From: Clostridiales bacterium
GTDB lineage: Bacteria > Bacillota > Clostridia > Christensenellales > CAG-138
Direction: 5' to 3'
Length of the DNA stretch: 27,122 nt
Assembly: GCA_004556165.1 (NCBI GenBank)
Contig: SFIR01000034.1
Coordinates: 1-27,122 of the forward strand
Shown: in pieces, positions 16,041 through 23,536 of the stretch
Numbering within the stretch: position 1 is the first letter of the stretch
Layout of the letters: each line of letters begins with the position of its first letter
Position numbers and translations under genes: made by a program
Notes under the pieces: model-generated
The model's database searches: none
What the model was told of the DNA's origin: nothing
What the model saw: the letters and a program-made list of their open reading frames with translations, nothing else

Positions 16041-16336
16041 AAATGACACTGAAAAATCACTAAAATGACAAGAAATTGACAAATTTATCCCGCTGCGTAC
16101 CCAAAAAGCATAAACAAAAAACAGCAGGAAACTTTTTACGGTCTTCTTTGCTGTTCTTTGTTTTCCGAAATGAAGAAACCCGATTTTTGTGCTAAGTGCC
16201 GGAGAAATTTTCATGGATGAGCGGATGGTATGCGGGCTTCGCCGGCGGCTCTTCAAGCGTCGGCTTCCGTATCCATCGGCATATCCGCTCAATCTGCCAT
16301 AACGGCGGACGGGGTTCCGCTCTGTTTCGCCGAGCC
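16041..16336. other. gene-poor stretch with an imperfect inverted repeat
   Basis: No convincing gene was seen between clpB and the next gene. The arms TGAGCGGA (16218-16225) and TCCGCTCA (16284-16291) can pair, and TATGC/GCATA extends the stem past a 3-nt bulge; inside, GCCGGCG and CGTCGGC can pair with one wobble. No clear U-tract follows on the minus strand, so a terminator role is unproven. Confidence 0.4.
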
Positions 16337-16918
16337 CTAATCACCGAGGCCGAGTATTATAATAATCTGCTCATAAAGAGGATCTGTTTCCAACACAATA
16401 AAATACTTCTCGGCAAGGCATTGCTTAAGAACAGCCTCATCATTCAAACTGAGTTGATTGGTGCTGAGAACATTTACCATTGCTTCGAGCATATCCCGGT
16501 CTATTGCCTGAAGATCGTCAACCGTTTCGGCGAACATCCCCGGATAGTACCTGCCGACAATCTCCATACCGCTTGAGAACAACGCTCTCAGCTGTTCCGC
16601 CCTTTCCTCCGCAGCCCGGGCCTTTTCGTTGAGTATTGCAATTTCCTCGTCGGTAAAACCGCTTTCGCAGCTCGAACCCGGATTCTGCTGACTCCCGATA
16701 ACAGCCTGCCGCTTCAGCTGCTCTTGGTATTGAATCGCCTGCTCCCGCGTCAGCTTTATGCTTGAAGCCTCATCAAAAGGAATGGCTTCCCCGATGATTT
16801 TACCGTTTTCATCCAATTTGACTTCATCGTCACCCGCACCGGCCGAAGCGATGACAAAGGGCATTGCGGCAATCAAAAGAACCGCGACAACTAAAGGTAT
16901 TAACTTTTTCATTTTCAC
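16337..16918 (-). CDS. secreted protein of unknown function
   Basis: The 193-residue product has a signal peptide (MKMKKLIPLVVAVLLIAAMP, likely cut near ASAGA). The mature part is acidic and mostly helical, with EIAILNEKARAAEERAEQLRA as a probable coiled coil (~90-110). It ends in a hydrophobic YEQIIIILGLGD. I recognise no family or catalytic motif. The start is set by GAGGT 11 nt upstream; a second ATG two codons in is possible. It stands alone, with its own promoter ~190 nt upstream facing away from the str operon. It may act at the wall or membrane surface, but nothing shows this directly. Confidence 0.8.
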   Translation of the reverse strand: MKMKKLIPLVVAVLLIAAMPFVIASAGAGDDEVKLDENGKIIGEAIPFDEASSIKLTREQAIQYQEQLKRQAVIGSQQNPGSSCESGFTDEEIAILNEKARAAEERAEQLRALFSSGMEIVGRYYPGMFAETVDDLQAIDRDMLEAMVNVLSTNQLSLNDEAVLKQCLAEKYFIVLETDPLYEQIIIILGLGD

Positions 16919-17107
16919 TGTTTACCTCAACTTTCTTTAAATTGCTTTAATGATAGCTTTTCGCGCTTGTTGTGTTCTAATTAAGCTTAAATATGCAAAC
17001 CGGATAAACCTTTATAATCCCCCCCTCTCGCATTCAAAATTAAAGACTTTTTTAGCAGGATGCCTGCGCGTCCCGAGGCAAGTGAGCAAAGTACAGCTTG
17101 TAATTCA

Positions 17108-17136
17108 AATATACAGCACGGGGATGATTTTGTCAA
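17108..17136 (-). promoter_or_regulatory. promoter of the unknown secreted protein gene
   Basis: The minus strand has TTGACA (17136-17131), a 17-bp spacer and TATATT (17113-17108). The predicted start near 17100 gives a ~180-nt leader. That leader can form TGCCT/AGGCA and GCAGG-CAT-CCTGC hairpins and holds a run of seven G. Confidence 0.75.
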
Positions 17137-17259
17137 TATGTATTTTAGAATATATTATACACGCGACCAAAAATGTATCCCGAAGGCGGTTTCTATCGCG
17201 GTACATTCCCCGCAAATCCTTTTTTTCAAATAATATTTAAATTTTTGCCCAAAATACCC

Positions 17260-17288
17260 TTGACAACTTGATTTTTGGGTGGTATTCT
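17260..17288 (+). promoter_or_regulatory. str operon promoter
   Basis: TTGACA (17260-17265), 17 bp, then TATTCT (17283-17288). It leaves a leader of ~135 nt before rpsL, long enough for regulation. Confidence 0.85.
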
Positions 17289-17354
17289 GTTTCAGTGCGC
17301 AATTAGAGTGACGATGCTGCGCCTCTTTAGTATGTGTACGCGAAACCTCGTTAT

Positions 17355-17390
17355 GAAAATATCCCTTCCAAGGGGTTGCAAGGGATTTTC
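17355..17390 (+). promoter_or_regulatory. rpsL leader hairpin, possible attenuator
   Basis: GAAAA plus TCCCTT (17355-17367, with a 2-nt bulge) pair with AAGGGA plus TTTTC (17380-17390). A short TTTTCTT directly after the inner stem could act as a weak terminator. The role is not shown. Confidence 0.4.
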
Positions 17391-17430
17391 TTAATATAAA
17401 AAAACTAAAAAACTATTAAGGAGAACTTTC

Positions 17431-17805
17431 ATGCCCACAATTAACCAGTTGGTCAGAAAGAGCAGGGAAAAGGTAGAGTATAAGTCCAATTCCCCCATTT
17501 TGAAGCAGTGCCCCCAGCGCCGCGGCGTTTGCACGGCAGTCCGCACTCTCACCCCGAAGAAGCCGAATTCCGCGCTTCGTAAAATCGCACGTATCCGTCT
17601 TACCGACGGCCTCGAAGGTACCGGTTACATCCCCGGCATCGGACACAATCTGCAGGAGCACTCCGTCGTTCTTATCAGGGGCGGCAGAGTAAGGGATCTT
17701 CCCGGTGTCCGTTACCACATCATCCGCGGCGCTCTTGATACCGCAGGCGTTGCAAAGCGTATGCAGGCCCGCAGCCGTTACGGCGCAAAGCGTCCCAAGA
17801 AGTAA
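17431..17805 (+). CDS. rpsL: 30S ribosomal protein S12
   Basis: The 124-residue protein is S12, which helps decode the codon at the ribosomal A site. LTPKKPNSALRK holds the conserved Lys43, and GIGHNLQEHSVVLIRGGRV leads to the second decoding-site loop. There the usual VKDLPGVRYH reads VRDLPGVRYH: residue 88 is Arg (codon AGG at 17692-17694), not Lys. The Lys88Arg change is known to give streptomycin resistance in other bacteria. Otherwise the length and sequence are standard. AAGGAG supports the start; rpsG follows after 11 nt. Confidence 0.98.
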   Translation: MPTINQLVRKSREKVEYKSNSPILKQCPQRRGVCTAVRTLTPKKPNSALRKIARIRLTDGLEGTGYIPGIGHNLQEHSVVLIRGGRVRDLPGVRYHIIRGALDTAGVAKRMQARSRYGAKRPKK

Positions 17806-17816
17806 GGAGGTAAACT

Positions 17817-18287
17817 ATGTCCAGGAGAGGTTCAGTCCCCAAGAGGGAAGTTCTTGATGATCCTATTTACGGCGGCAAGCTCGTAACCAAGCTCATCAAT
17901 CAGGTTATGCTCGACGGCAAGCGCGGCACTGCCCAGAAGGCATGCTACGGTGCATTCGACATCATCCGCAATAAGACCGGCCGCGAACCCCTCGAGGTTT
18001 TCGAGGAGGCCATGAATAACGTTATGCCCGTTCTCGAGGTCAAGGCTCGCCGTATCGGCGGTTCCACCTATCAGGTACCTATCGAGATCCGTCCCGAGCG
18101 CCGTCAGACCCTCGGCCTGCGCTGGCTCGTCACCTACTCCCGCAACAGGAGTGAGAGGACCATGCAGGAGAAGCTTGCAGGCGAAATCATGGATGCAGCC
18201 AATCAGCAGGGCTCCGCTTTCAAGAAGAAAGAGGATGTACACAAGATGGCAGAGGCCAACAAGGCATTTGCACATTTCAGGTATTGA
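17817..18287 (+). CDS. rpsG: 30S ribosomal protein S7
   Basis: The 156-residue protein is S7, a primary 16S rRNA binder that nucleates the 30S head. The opening MSRRGSVPKREVLDDPIYGG and the stretch GGSTYQVPIEIRPERRQTLG are family hallmarks, and length is normal. AAGGAGG lies just before the ATG. In E. coli S7 is the autogenous regulator of this operon. Here the 80-nt gap before fusA can fold, but a regulatory site is not established. Confidence 0.98.
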   Translation: MSRRGSVPKREVLDDPIYGGKLVTKLINQVMLDGKRGTAQKACYGAFDIIRNKTGREPLEVFEEAMNNVMPVLEVKARRIGGSTYQVPIEIRPERRQTLGLRWLVTYSRNRSERTMQEKLAGEIMDAANQQGSAFKKKEDVHKMAEANKAFAHFRY

Positions 18288-18303
18288 TCCCGGCGCAATC
18301 CTA

Positions 18304-18352
18304 TTTTGCCTTTCGGAATATCCGAAAAACCGCTTAAAAGCAAAATCTGCGG
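18304..18352 (+). other. foldable rpsG-fusA spacer
   Basis: The spacer holds TTTCGGA-ATA-TCCGAAA (18311-18327) nested within TTTTGC (18304-18309)/GCAAAA (18340-18345). A rival pairing CCGC (18330-18333)/GCGG (18349-18352) reaches the edge of the fusA ribosome binding site. No U-tract follows, so it is not a terminator. Confidence 0.5.
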
Positions 18353-18367
18353 AAAGGAGGTTACGCT

Positions 18368-20446
18368 ATGCCGAGAAAAACTGCGCTTGAGGCGACTCGC
18401 AATATAGGCATTATGGCCCATATAGACGCAGGAAAGACCACAACGACCGAACGCATACTTTTTTATACGGGTAAGATACACCGTATGGGCGAGGTGCATG
18501 AGGGAGCTTCCACCATGGATTACATGGAGCAGGAACGTGAGAGGGGCATAACCATCACCTCCGCCGCTACCACTACCTATTGGCGCGGCTGCCGTATCAA
18601 CATCATCGATACCCCCGGTCATGTCGATTTCACCGTCGAAGTCGAAAGATCCCTCAGGGTTCTGGATGGTGCGGTTGCGGTATTCTGCGCAAAGGGCGGC
18701 GTTGAGTCCCAGAGCGAGACCGTCTGGCATCAGGCGGAAAAGTATCATGTTCCGCGCATTGCATATGTCAACAAGATGGATATAGTCGGTGCTGACTTCG
18801 GCAATGTAATGGAAATGATGCGCACGAGGCTCGGCGCAAAGCCGGCAGCCATTCAGCTCCCCATCGGAGTCGAATCCTCCTTCCGCGGCGTCATAGACCT
18901 TGTTGAGATGTGCGCGAGGGTCTATTACGATGAAGAGGGCGAGGATGTCAGAAGGGAAGAGATCCCGGAGGATATGCTCGATGAAGCGGAAGCTGCGCGA
19001 AATGAGCTCATCGAAGCCGTTGCCGACGAGGATGACGAGCTGACCATGCTCTACCTTGACGGCGAGGAGATCCCGAATGATATGCTCAAACGGGCTATCC
19101 GTTCGGCTGCGATAAATAATCATGCTGTTCCCGTATGCTGCGGCTCAAGCTATCGCAACAAGGGCGTTCAGCCCCTGCTCGATGCCATCGTCGATTACCT
19201 TCCCTCACCCCTCGATGTGCCTCCGGTTGAGGCCACGAGCCGTGACGGAAAGAAGACCATCGAGGTACATCCTTCGGATGATGAAGCTTTTTCCGCACTT
19301 GCATTCAAGATTGTGAGCGATTCATATGTCGGAAAGCTCGCATTCTGCAGGGTGTATTCGGGAACTGTCAAGGTGGGGCAGGTCGTGCTGAACTGCAATA
19401 AAGCGAAGCGTGAGAGGATAACCAAGATACTCCTCATGCATGCCGACAGCCGCACCGAGGTCGAAGAAGCCTACGCAGGCGATATCGTCGCATTCGTCGG
19501 CCTTCGCGATACCGTAACGGGTGAGACCCTCGCAAGCGAGGGAAGGCCCCTGCTTATGGAGTCCATGGAGTTCCCCGAGCCCGTCATCAAGATTGCGATT
19601 GAGCCCAAGACGAAGGCAGGTCAGGAAAAGCTGACAGCAGCTCTCGCCAAGCTCTCCGAGGAGGATCCGACCTTCCGCACCTATGCGGACAGCGAAACGG
19701 GTCAGACCATCATCGCAGGCATGGGCGAGCTGCATCTCGATATCATCGTTGACAGGCTGATACGAGAATTCAAGGTTGAATGCCGCGTCGGCAAACCCCA
19801 GGTCGCCTATCGCGAAACCATCAGGAAGACGGTGCGCACAGTCGGAAGCTACATCAGGCAGAGTGCCGGTGCAAAGGGCATATACGGTCACTGCGTTGTG
19901 GAGTTCAGCCCCGGCGAACCGGGCAGCGGCTTCAAATTCGAGAACCTTACCGCTCCGGATGTGCTCCCCGAGGAGTATGCTGCTGCGGTAAAGCAGGGTA
20001 TCATCGAAGCAAGCGCGAGCGGCGCACTCGGCGGCTACGAGGTCATCGACTTCTCCGCCAAGCTCGTCGGCGGCAGCGTGAACGAGACCGATTCCTGCGA
20101 AATGGCCTACAAGGTCGCAGGCAGCCTTGCATTCCGCGAGGCATGCGCAAAGGGCGACCCGGCATTGCTCGAACCCTTCATGAACTGCGAGATCGTGGTT
20201 CCCGATGAGTTTTTAGGCGATATTATGGGAAACCTGAATTCAAGAAGGGGTCAGATTCTGGAGACAGAAATCCGTCCCGGCTCCCAGCAGTGCATTCATG
20301 CGCTCGTGCCGCTCAAGGAAATGTTCGGCTACGCCACCGATCTCAGGTCGCGAACCCAGGGCAGAGGCACCTTCTCCATGCATTTCGACCATTACGAAGA
20401 GGTTGCCGGGAACCTTGTCGACAAAATACTTGGTATAATATACTAA
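18368..20446 (+). CDS. fusA: elongation factor G
   Basis: The 692-residue protein is a full-length EF-G, the GTPase that drives tRNA-mRNA translocation. AHIDAGKTTTTERI (17-30) is the P-loop, ERGITITSAAT the switch I region, DTPGHVDF the G3 motif and NKMD the G4 motif. Domain IV and V follow with normal spacing (GGSVNETDSCEMAYKVAGSLAF, PGSQQCIHALVPLKEMFGY). GGAAAGGAGG gives a very strong ribosome binding site. It is third in the str operon. Confidence 0.98.
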   Translation: MPRKTALEATRNIGIMAHIDAGKTTTTERILFYTGKIHRMGEVHEGASTMDYMEQERERGITITSAATTTYWRGCRINIIDTPGHVDFTVEVERSLRVLDGAVAVFCAKGGVESQSETVWHQAEKYHVPRIAYVNKMDIVGADFGNVMEMMRTRLGAKPAAIQLPIGVESSFRGVIDLVEMCARVYYDEEGEDVRREEIPEDMLDEAEAARNELIEAVADEDDELTMLYLDGEEIPNDMLKRAIRSAAINNHAVPVCCGSSYRNKGVQPLLDAIVDYLPSPLDVPPVEATSRDGKKTIEVHPSDDEAFSALAFKIVSDSYVGKLAFCRVYSGTVKVGQVVLNCNKAKRERITKILLMHADSRTEVEEAYAGDIVAFVGLRDTVTGETLASEGRPLLMESMEFPEPVIKIAIEPKTKAGQEKLTAALAKLSEEDPTFRTYADSETGQTIIAGMGELHLDIIVDRLIREFKVECRVGKPQVAYRETIRKTVRTVGSYIRQSAGAKGIYGHCVVEFSPGEPGSGFKFENLTAPDVLPEEYAAAVKQGIIEASASGALGGYEVIDFSAKLVGGSVNETDSCEMAYKVAGSLAFREACAKGDPALLEPFMNCEIVVPDEFLGDIMGNLNSRRGQILETEIRPGSQQCIHALVPLKEMFGYATDLRSRTQGRGTFSMHFDHYEEVAGNLVDKILGIIY

Positions 20447-20505
20447 TCGGATGAAGATTTTGGGCATTTTGCCAAAAATATAGTCCGTTACGGCAAATTC
20501 TATGC

Positions 20506-20534
20506 TTGCAAAATCGTAATGCATAGGCTATAAT
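20506..20534 (+). promoter_or_regulatory. tuf promoter
   Basis: TTGCAA (20506-20511), 17 bp, then TATAAT (20529-20534) lie in the fusA-tuf gap. They would let tuf be made in excess over the rest of the operon, as its product is needed. Confidence 0.82.
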
Positions 20535-20581
20535 ACTTTAGAAAAATTAAAATCACTATTCCATCAGGAGGAATTCAAAAA

Positions 20582-21790
20582 ATGGCAAAGCAGAAGTTCG
20601 AAAGAACCAAACCGCATGTAAACATCGGCACCATCGGTCATGTTGACCATGGTAAGACTACCCTCACCGCAGCTATCACCATGGCTCTTTCCCAGGAAGG
20701 TCATGCTGCTGCAATGCGCTATGACGAAATCGACAAGGCACCCGAAGAGAAGGCTCGTGGTATAACCATCAACACCGCTCACGTTGAGTACGAGACCGAG
20801 CATCGTCACTATGCACATGTTGACTGCCCCGGCCACGCTGACTATGTTAAGAACATGATCACCGGTGCTGCACAGATGGACGGCGCTATCCTCGTTGTTT
20901 CCGCAGCTGACGGCCCCATGCCCCAGACCCGTGAGCACATCCTGCTTTCCCGTCAGGTCGGCGTTCCCTACATCGTTGTCTTCATGAACAAGGTTGACCA
21001 GGTTGACGACGAAGAGCTCCTCGAGCTCGTTGAAATGGAAATCCGTGAGCTCCTCAGCGAGTATGATTTCCCCGGTGACGAGATCCCCATCATCAAGGGC
21101 TCCGCTCTTAAGGCTCTCGAAGCTCTGACCGCAGGCAAGATCGCAAAGGAAACCCCCGAGTGCCAGTGCATTTTCGAGCTCATGGATGCAGTAGACAGCT
21201 ACATCCCCGAACCCGAGCGCGCTTCCGACAAGCCCTTCCTTATGCCTGTTGAAGACGTATTCACCATCACCGGCCGCGGTACCGTTGCTACCGGCCGTGT
21301 TGAGCGCGGTGTTGTTAAGGTAAACGATCCCGTTCAGATCGTCGGTCTCCGTGAAACCAAGCAGACCGTTGTTACCGGCGTTGAAATGTTCCGTAAGCTC
21401 CTCGATCAGGCTATCGCAGGCGATAACATCGGTGCTCTTCTCCGCGGTATCCAGAGGTCCGAAGTTGAGCGCGGCCAGGTTCTGGCAAAGCCCAACTCCA
21501 TCCATCCCCACACCCACTTCAATTCCGAGGTTTACGTTCTGACCAAGGAAGAGGGCGGCCGTCATACCCCCTTCTTCTCCGGCTATCGTCCCCAGTTCTA
21601 TTTCAGGACCACCGACGTTACCGGCGTCATCAAGCTCCAGGAGGGTGTTGAAATGGCAATGCCCGGCGACAACGTTCGCATGGAAATCGAGCTCATCACT
21701 CCTATCGCAATGGATGAAGGTCTCCGCTTCGCTATCCGTGAAGGCGGCCGTACCGTTGCTTCCGGCGTCGTTGCAAAGATCCTTGAATAA
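20582..21790 (+). CDS. tuf: elongation factor Tu
   Basis: The 402-residue protein is EF-Tu, which delivers aminoacyl-tRNA to the ribosome as a GTP complex. Motifs are GHVDHGKT (19-26), DCPGHADYVKNMITG, NKVDQ in place of the usual NKxD form, and the domain III end RFAIREGGRTVASG. The codons are biased to a narrow set, as expected for a highly expressed gene. CAGGAGG precedes the ATG. It is the last gene of the str operon, closed by a terminator. Confidence 0.98.
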   Translation: MAKQKFERTKPHVNIGTIGHVDHGKTTLTAAITMALSQEGHAAAMRYDEIDKAPEEKARGITINTAHVEYETEHRHYAHVDCPGHADYVKNMITGAAQMDGAILVVSAADGPMPQTREHILLSRQVGVPYIVVFMNKVDQVDDEELLELVEMEIRELLSEYDFPGDEIPIIKGSALKALEALTAGKIAKETPECQCIFELMDAVDSYIPEPERASDKPFLMPVEDVFTITGRGTVATGRVERGVVKVNDPVQIVGLRETKQTVVTGVEMFRKLLDQAIAGDNIGALLRGIQRSEVERGQVLAKPNSIHPHTHFNSEVYVLTKEEGGRHTPFFSGYRPQFYFRTTDVTGVIKLQEGVEMAMPGDNVRMEIELITPIAMDEGLRFAIREGGRTVASGVVAKILE

Positions 21791-21811
21791 TCTATTATCA
21801 ACAGAATCACT

Positions 21812-21843
21812 AAGGGTTGCCGCTTCTGCGGCAGCCCTTTTCT
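21812..21843 (+). terminator. tuf rho-independent terminator
   Basis: AAGGGTTGCCGC-TTCT-GCGGCAGCCCTT forms a 12-bp stem with one G-U wobble, followed by TTTTCT. Confidence 0.92.
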
Positions 21844-21883
21844 GACCGTGAAAGTGTTTTTTCAGGAGGAAGGAGAGCGGAAA

Positions 21884-22414
21884 ATGAAGAAATTTGAAAG
21901 AATTTTGCTGTATTTTGCACTGATAGTCATTATAGCAGGGTGCTTTTTTGCCGTATCCTGCGGAGAACCGAATGCGGAGCAGAACACCCCCGAGCAGAAG
22001 GCATCACCGGGGCTTTCCCTGATCGATGCCGACGGCAATACCGTTATGCTCTCCGATTTTGTCGGTAAGACCGTCGTAATAAATTTCTGGGCGACATGGT
22101 GCAGCCCCTGCGTTGGCGAGCTTCCGGAATTCTATGATGTTTACAAGGAGTATTCGGACAGGGTGGAATTCCTGTTCGTCAATATTCAGGAGGCATCGGA
22201 TGAGGAGCATGTCAAAGCCTTTCTCGCCGACAACGGCTACGAGCTGCCGCTGTACTTCGACCCGAGCTTAGAGCTTCAGATGCGTTTCGATGTTACCGCT
22301 ATTCCTACTACGGTTTTCATAGATGCATGCGGAGAATATGAAAAAACACAGGTCGGCTCCATGAGCCGCGATGAGCTAATCGCCATCATCGAGGACCTAA
22401 TCCCGAAGGGCTGA
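21884..22414 (+). CDS. thioredoxin-like lipoprotein (TlpA/ResA family)
   Basis: The 176-residue protein has a hydrophobic N-terminus with two possible lipidation cysteines, Cys20 (IAGC) and Cys26 (AVSC). A thioredoxin fold follows, with WATWCSPC giving the redox pair Cys73/Cys76 and the cis-Pro loop at AIPTTVF. TlpA/ResA proteins act outside the membrane, reducing disulfides in cytochrome c or other exported proteins. I chose the ATG at 21884 because GGAG lies 8 nt before it; an in-frame ATG at 21848 would put 12 polar residues before the signal. It lies ~90 nt after tuf, past the terminator. The partner protein is not known; no cytochrome gene is near. Confidence 0.9.
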   Translation: MKKFERILLYFALIVIIAGCFFAVSCGEPNAEQNTPEQKASPGLSLIDADGNTVMLSDFVGKTVVINFWATWCSPCVGELPEFYDVYKEYSDRVEFLFVNIQEASDEEHVKAFLADNGYELPLYFDPSLELQMRFDVTAIPTTVFIDACGEYEKTQVGSMSRDELIAIIEDLIPKG

Positions 22415-22430
22415 TAAAACCAATCGGCAC

Positions 22431-22467
22431 TTAATAAAAGACGCCCCCGAATTTTCGGGAGCGCCTT
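22431..22467 (-). terminator. thiT terminator
   Basis: On the minus strand AAGGCGCTCCCGAA and TTCGGGGGCGTCTT pair over 14 bp, counting two G-U wobbles, then TTTTATT follows. On the plus strand the same two pairs become mismatches, so it fits thiT best, though it may also end the convergent thioredoxin gene. Confidence 0.85.
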
Positions 22468-22498
22468 ATTAACATGAGCGTGAACAGGAATTCGGATT

Positions 22499-23230
22499 TT
22501 ATCTGTAATTCAGTGCGGTGCGGATAGCCTTCCTGAACGGAGGAAGCAGTGCGATGACTGCGCAGATGGCAACATCCGCAAGAAGATAAGGAGCATTATA
22601 GACGAAGGAAGCTACGAAGTTCGCGCTGAGCATCTCGCCGAAGGCAACGCCGGTTACAGCGTCGGCACCGATCATAACGTATTCACCGAATACGAGCATG
22701 CCGGATACGAGGTGGCAGATAAAGCGTGCGACACCTCCGATAAGTACGGAGAAAACGAGGTTGTTTTCACCGCGAACGAGTCCGCCGAGGCCAATGGCCA
22801 TGAATGCGATCGGGTAGTCGAGCAGGAACTGAAGCCAGTGTACAACGTAACCGCCCTGGAAGTACTGGAGGAAGCCGTAGACAAGACCTGCCAGAAGACC
22901 CCATTTAAGGCCGTAACGGTTCGCATAGATCATCAGCGGAAGCATGCTTGCAAGCGTGATAGAACCGCCGAGGGGCATGGAGAAGAGCTTAATGTAGCTG
23001 AGTACGAAGGCAATCGCGATGCAGAGCGCGCCGTGGACGAGTATGAGCGTTGCGCTTTCCTTTTCCTTCTTAGCGGGCGCAGGCTCGGCTTCATGATGCT
23101 TGCTGCGCAGCACGAGATAAACTATCAGCGCTGCCGCAAGTACGATAGCCGAGATGAACATGATCCACTCGGTCGTTTCGAGTCCCTTGAGCTTCTCAAG
23201 AAGCACAAACTTAATGCCGTCAAAATACAT
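22499..23230 (-). CDS. thiT: thiamine ECF transporter S component ThiT, with an N-terminal extension
   Basis: The 243-residue membrane protein matches ThiT (YuaJ), the thiamine-binding subunit of an energy-coupling-factor transporter; the shared ATPase and T subunits must lie elsewhere. Family stretches are SIKLFSMPLGGSIT-like YIKLFSMPLGGSIT, MLPLMIYANRYGLKWG, GLVYGFLQY, LLDYPIAFMAIGLGG and SFVYNAPYLLAD. Before the usual ~190-residue core is an extra membrane segment (WIMFISAIVLAAALIVYLVL) and a charged linker rich in Ala, Pro, Lys and Glu. The ATG at 23230 has AAAGGA upstream; a longer frame to 23287 would start inside the riboswitch. A TPP riboswitch in its leader confirms thiamine transport. 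Confidence 0.93.
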   Translation of the reverse strand: MYFDGIKFVLLEKLKGLETTEWIMFISAIVLAAALIVYLVLRSKHHEAEPAPAKKEKESATLILVHGALCIAIAFVLSYIKLFSMPLGGSITLASMLPLMIYANRYGLKWGLLAGLVYGFLQYFQGGYVVHWLQFLLDYPIAFMAIGLGGLVRGENNLVFSVLIGGVARFICHLVSGMLVFGEYVMIGADAVTGVAFGEMLSANFVASFVYNAPYLLADVAICAVIALLPPFRKAIRTALNYR

Positions 23231-23240
23231 ATTTTCCTTT

Positions 23241-23278
23241 CCGAAAATCAAATGCCTCCGCAAACGGTGCGGAGGCAT
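23241..23278 (-). terminator. TPP riboswitch expression platform (terminator)
   Basis: On the minus strand ATGCCTCCGCA-CCGTT-TGCGGAGGCAT (11 bp) is followed by TTGATTTTC, 15 nt past the aptamer and just before the thiT ribosome binding site. Its place suits ligand-controlled termination. Confidence 0.75.
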
Positions 23279-23295
23279 GAAGCACAATTTCCGTA

Positions 23296-23381
23296 CCGCT
23301 TCCCTACGCAGGTATTACCCCAACAGGTTCAAAGGTTCTATCTCAGTATGCTTGCCCGAAGGCAGCATACGCACCCAGCGG
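23296..23381 (-). promoter_or_regulatory. TPP (thiamine pyrophosphate) riboswitch aptamer
   Basis: The minus strand carries the THI-box signature: CTGAGA, ACCTTTGAACCTG, a short variable arm, then GTAATACCTGCGTAGGGAAG. The outer stem P1 is CCGCT/AGCGG. The P3 arm is GTATGCT/AGCATAC closed by GCC-TTCG-GGC. TPP binding would switch off thiT. Confidence 0.96.
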
Positions 23382-23403
23382 ATGTATTCGATTTTCAAAA
23401 AGC

Positions 23404-23432
23404 ATTGTACCACCGCAGCGCGGAAAAATCAA
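23404..23432 (-). promoter_or_regulatory. thiT promoter
   Basis: The minus strand has TTGATT (23432-23427), 17 bp, then TACAAT (23409-23404), so the transcript starts just before the TPP aptamer. Confidence 0.8.
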
Positions 23433-23500
23433 TATGAAGATACAAAATAATTGACACATATTAAATAGGAAAGAACTTCCGTGGATGTGCAAAATATATG

Positions 23501-23529
23501 TTGACATATCGGGAAAATTGTGATTAAAT
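23501..23529 (+). promoter_or_regulatory. uraA promoter
   Basis: TTGACA (23501-23506), 17 bp, then TTAAAT (23524-23529) with an upstream TGA that makes an extended -10. The start near 23535 falls at the edge of the PyrR-like hairpin. Confidence 0.8.
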
Positions 23530-23536
23530 AGCAAAG

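Noticed and set aside
16005..16292. 95-codon minus-strand ORF
   Set aside because: It ends inside the CIRCE site and covers the clpB promoter; no ribosome binding site or known domain.
17019..17025. Run of seven C as a phase-variation tract
   Set aside because: It lies in an untranslated leader and is short; no evidence of variation.
17040..17095. GGGACGC-rich stretch resembling part of a c-di-GMP-I riboswitch (minus strand)
   Set aside because: The companion conserved parts, such as GGCAAACC and the second arm, are missing.
20564..21565. 333-codon minus-strand ORF
   Set aside because: Antisense of tuf, opened by its narrow codon use.
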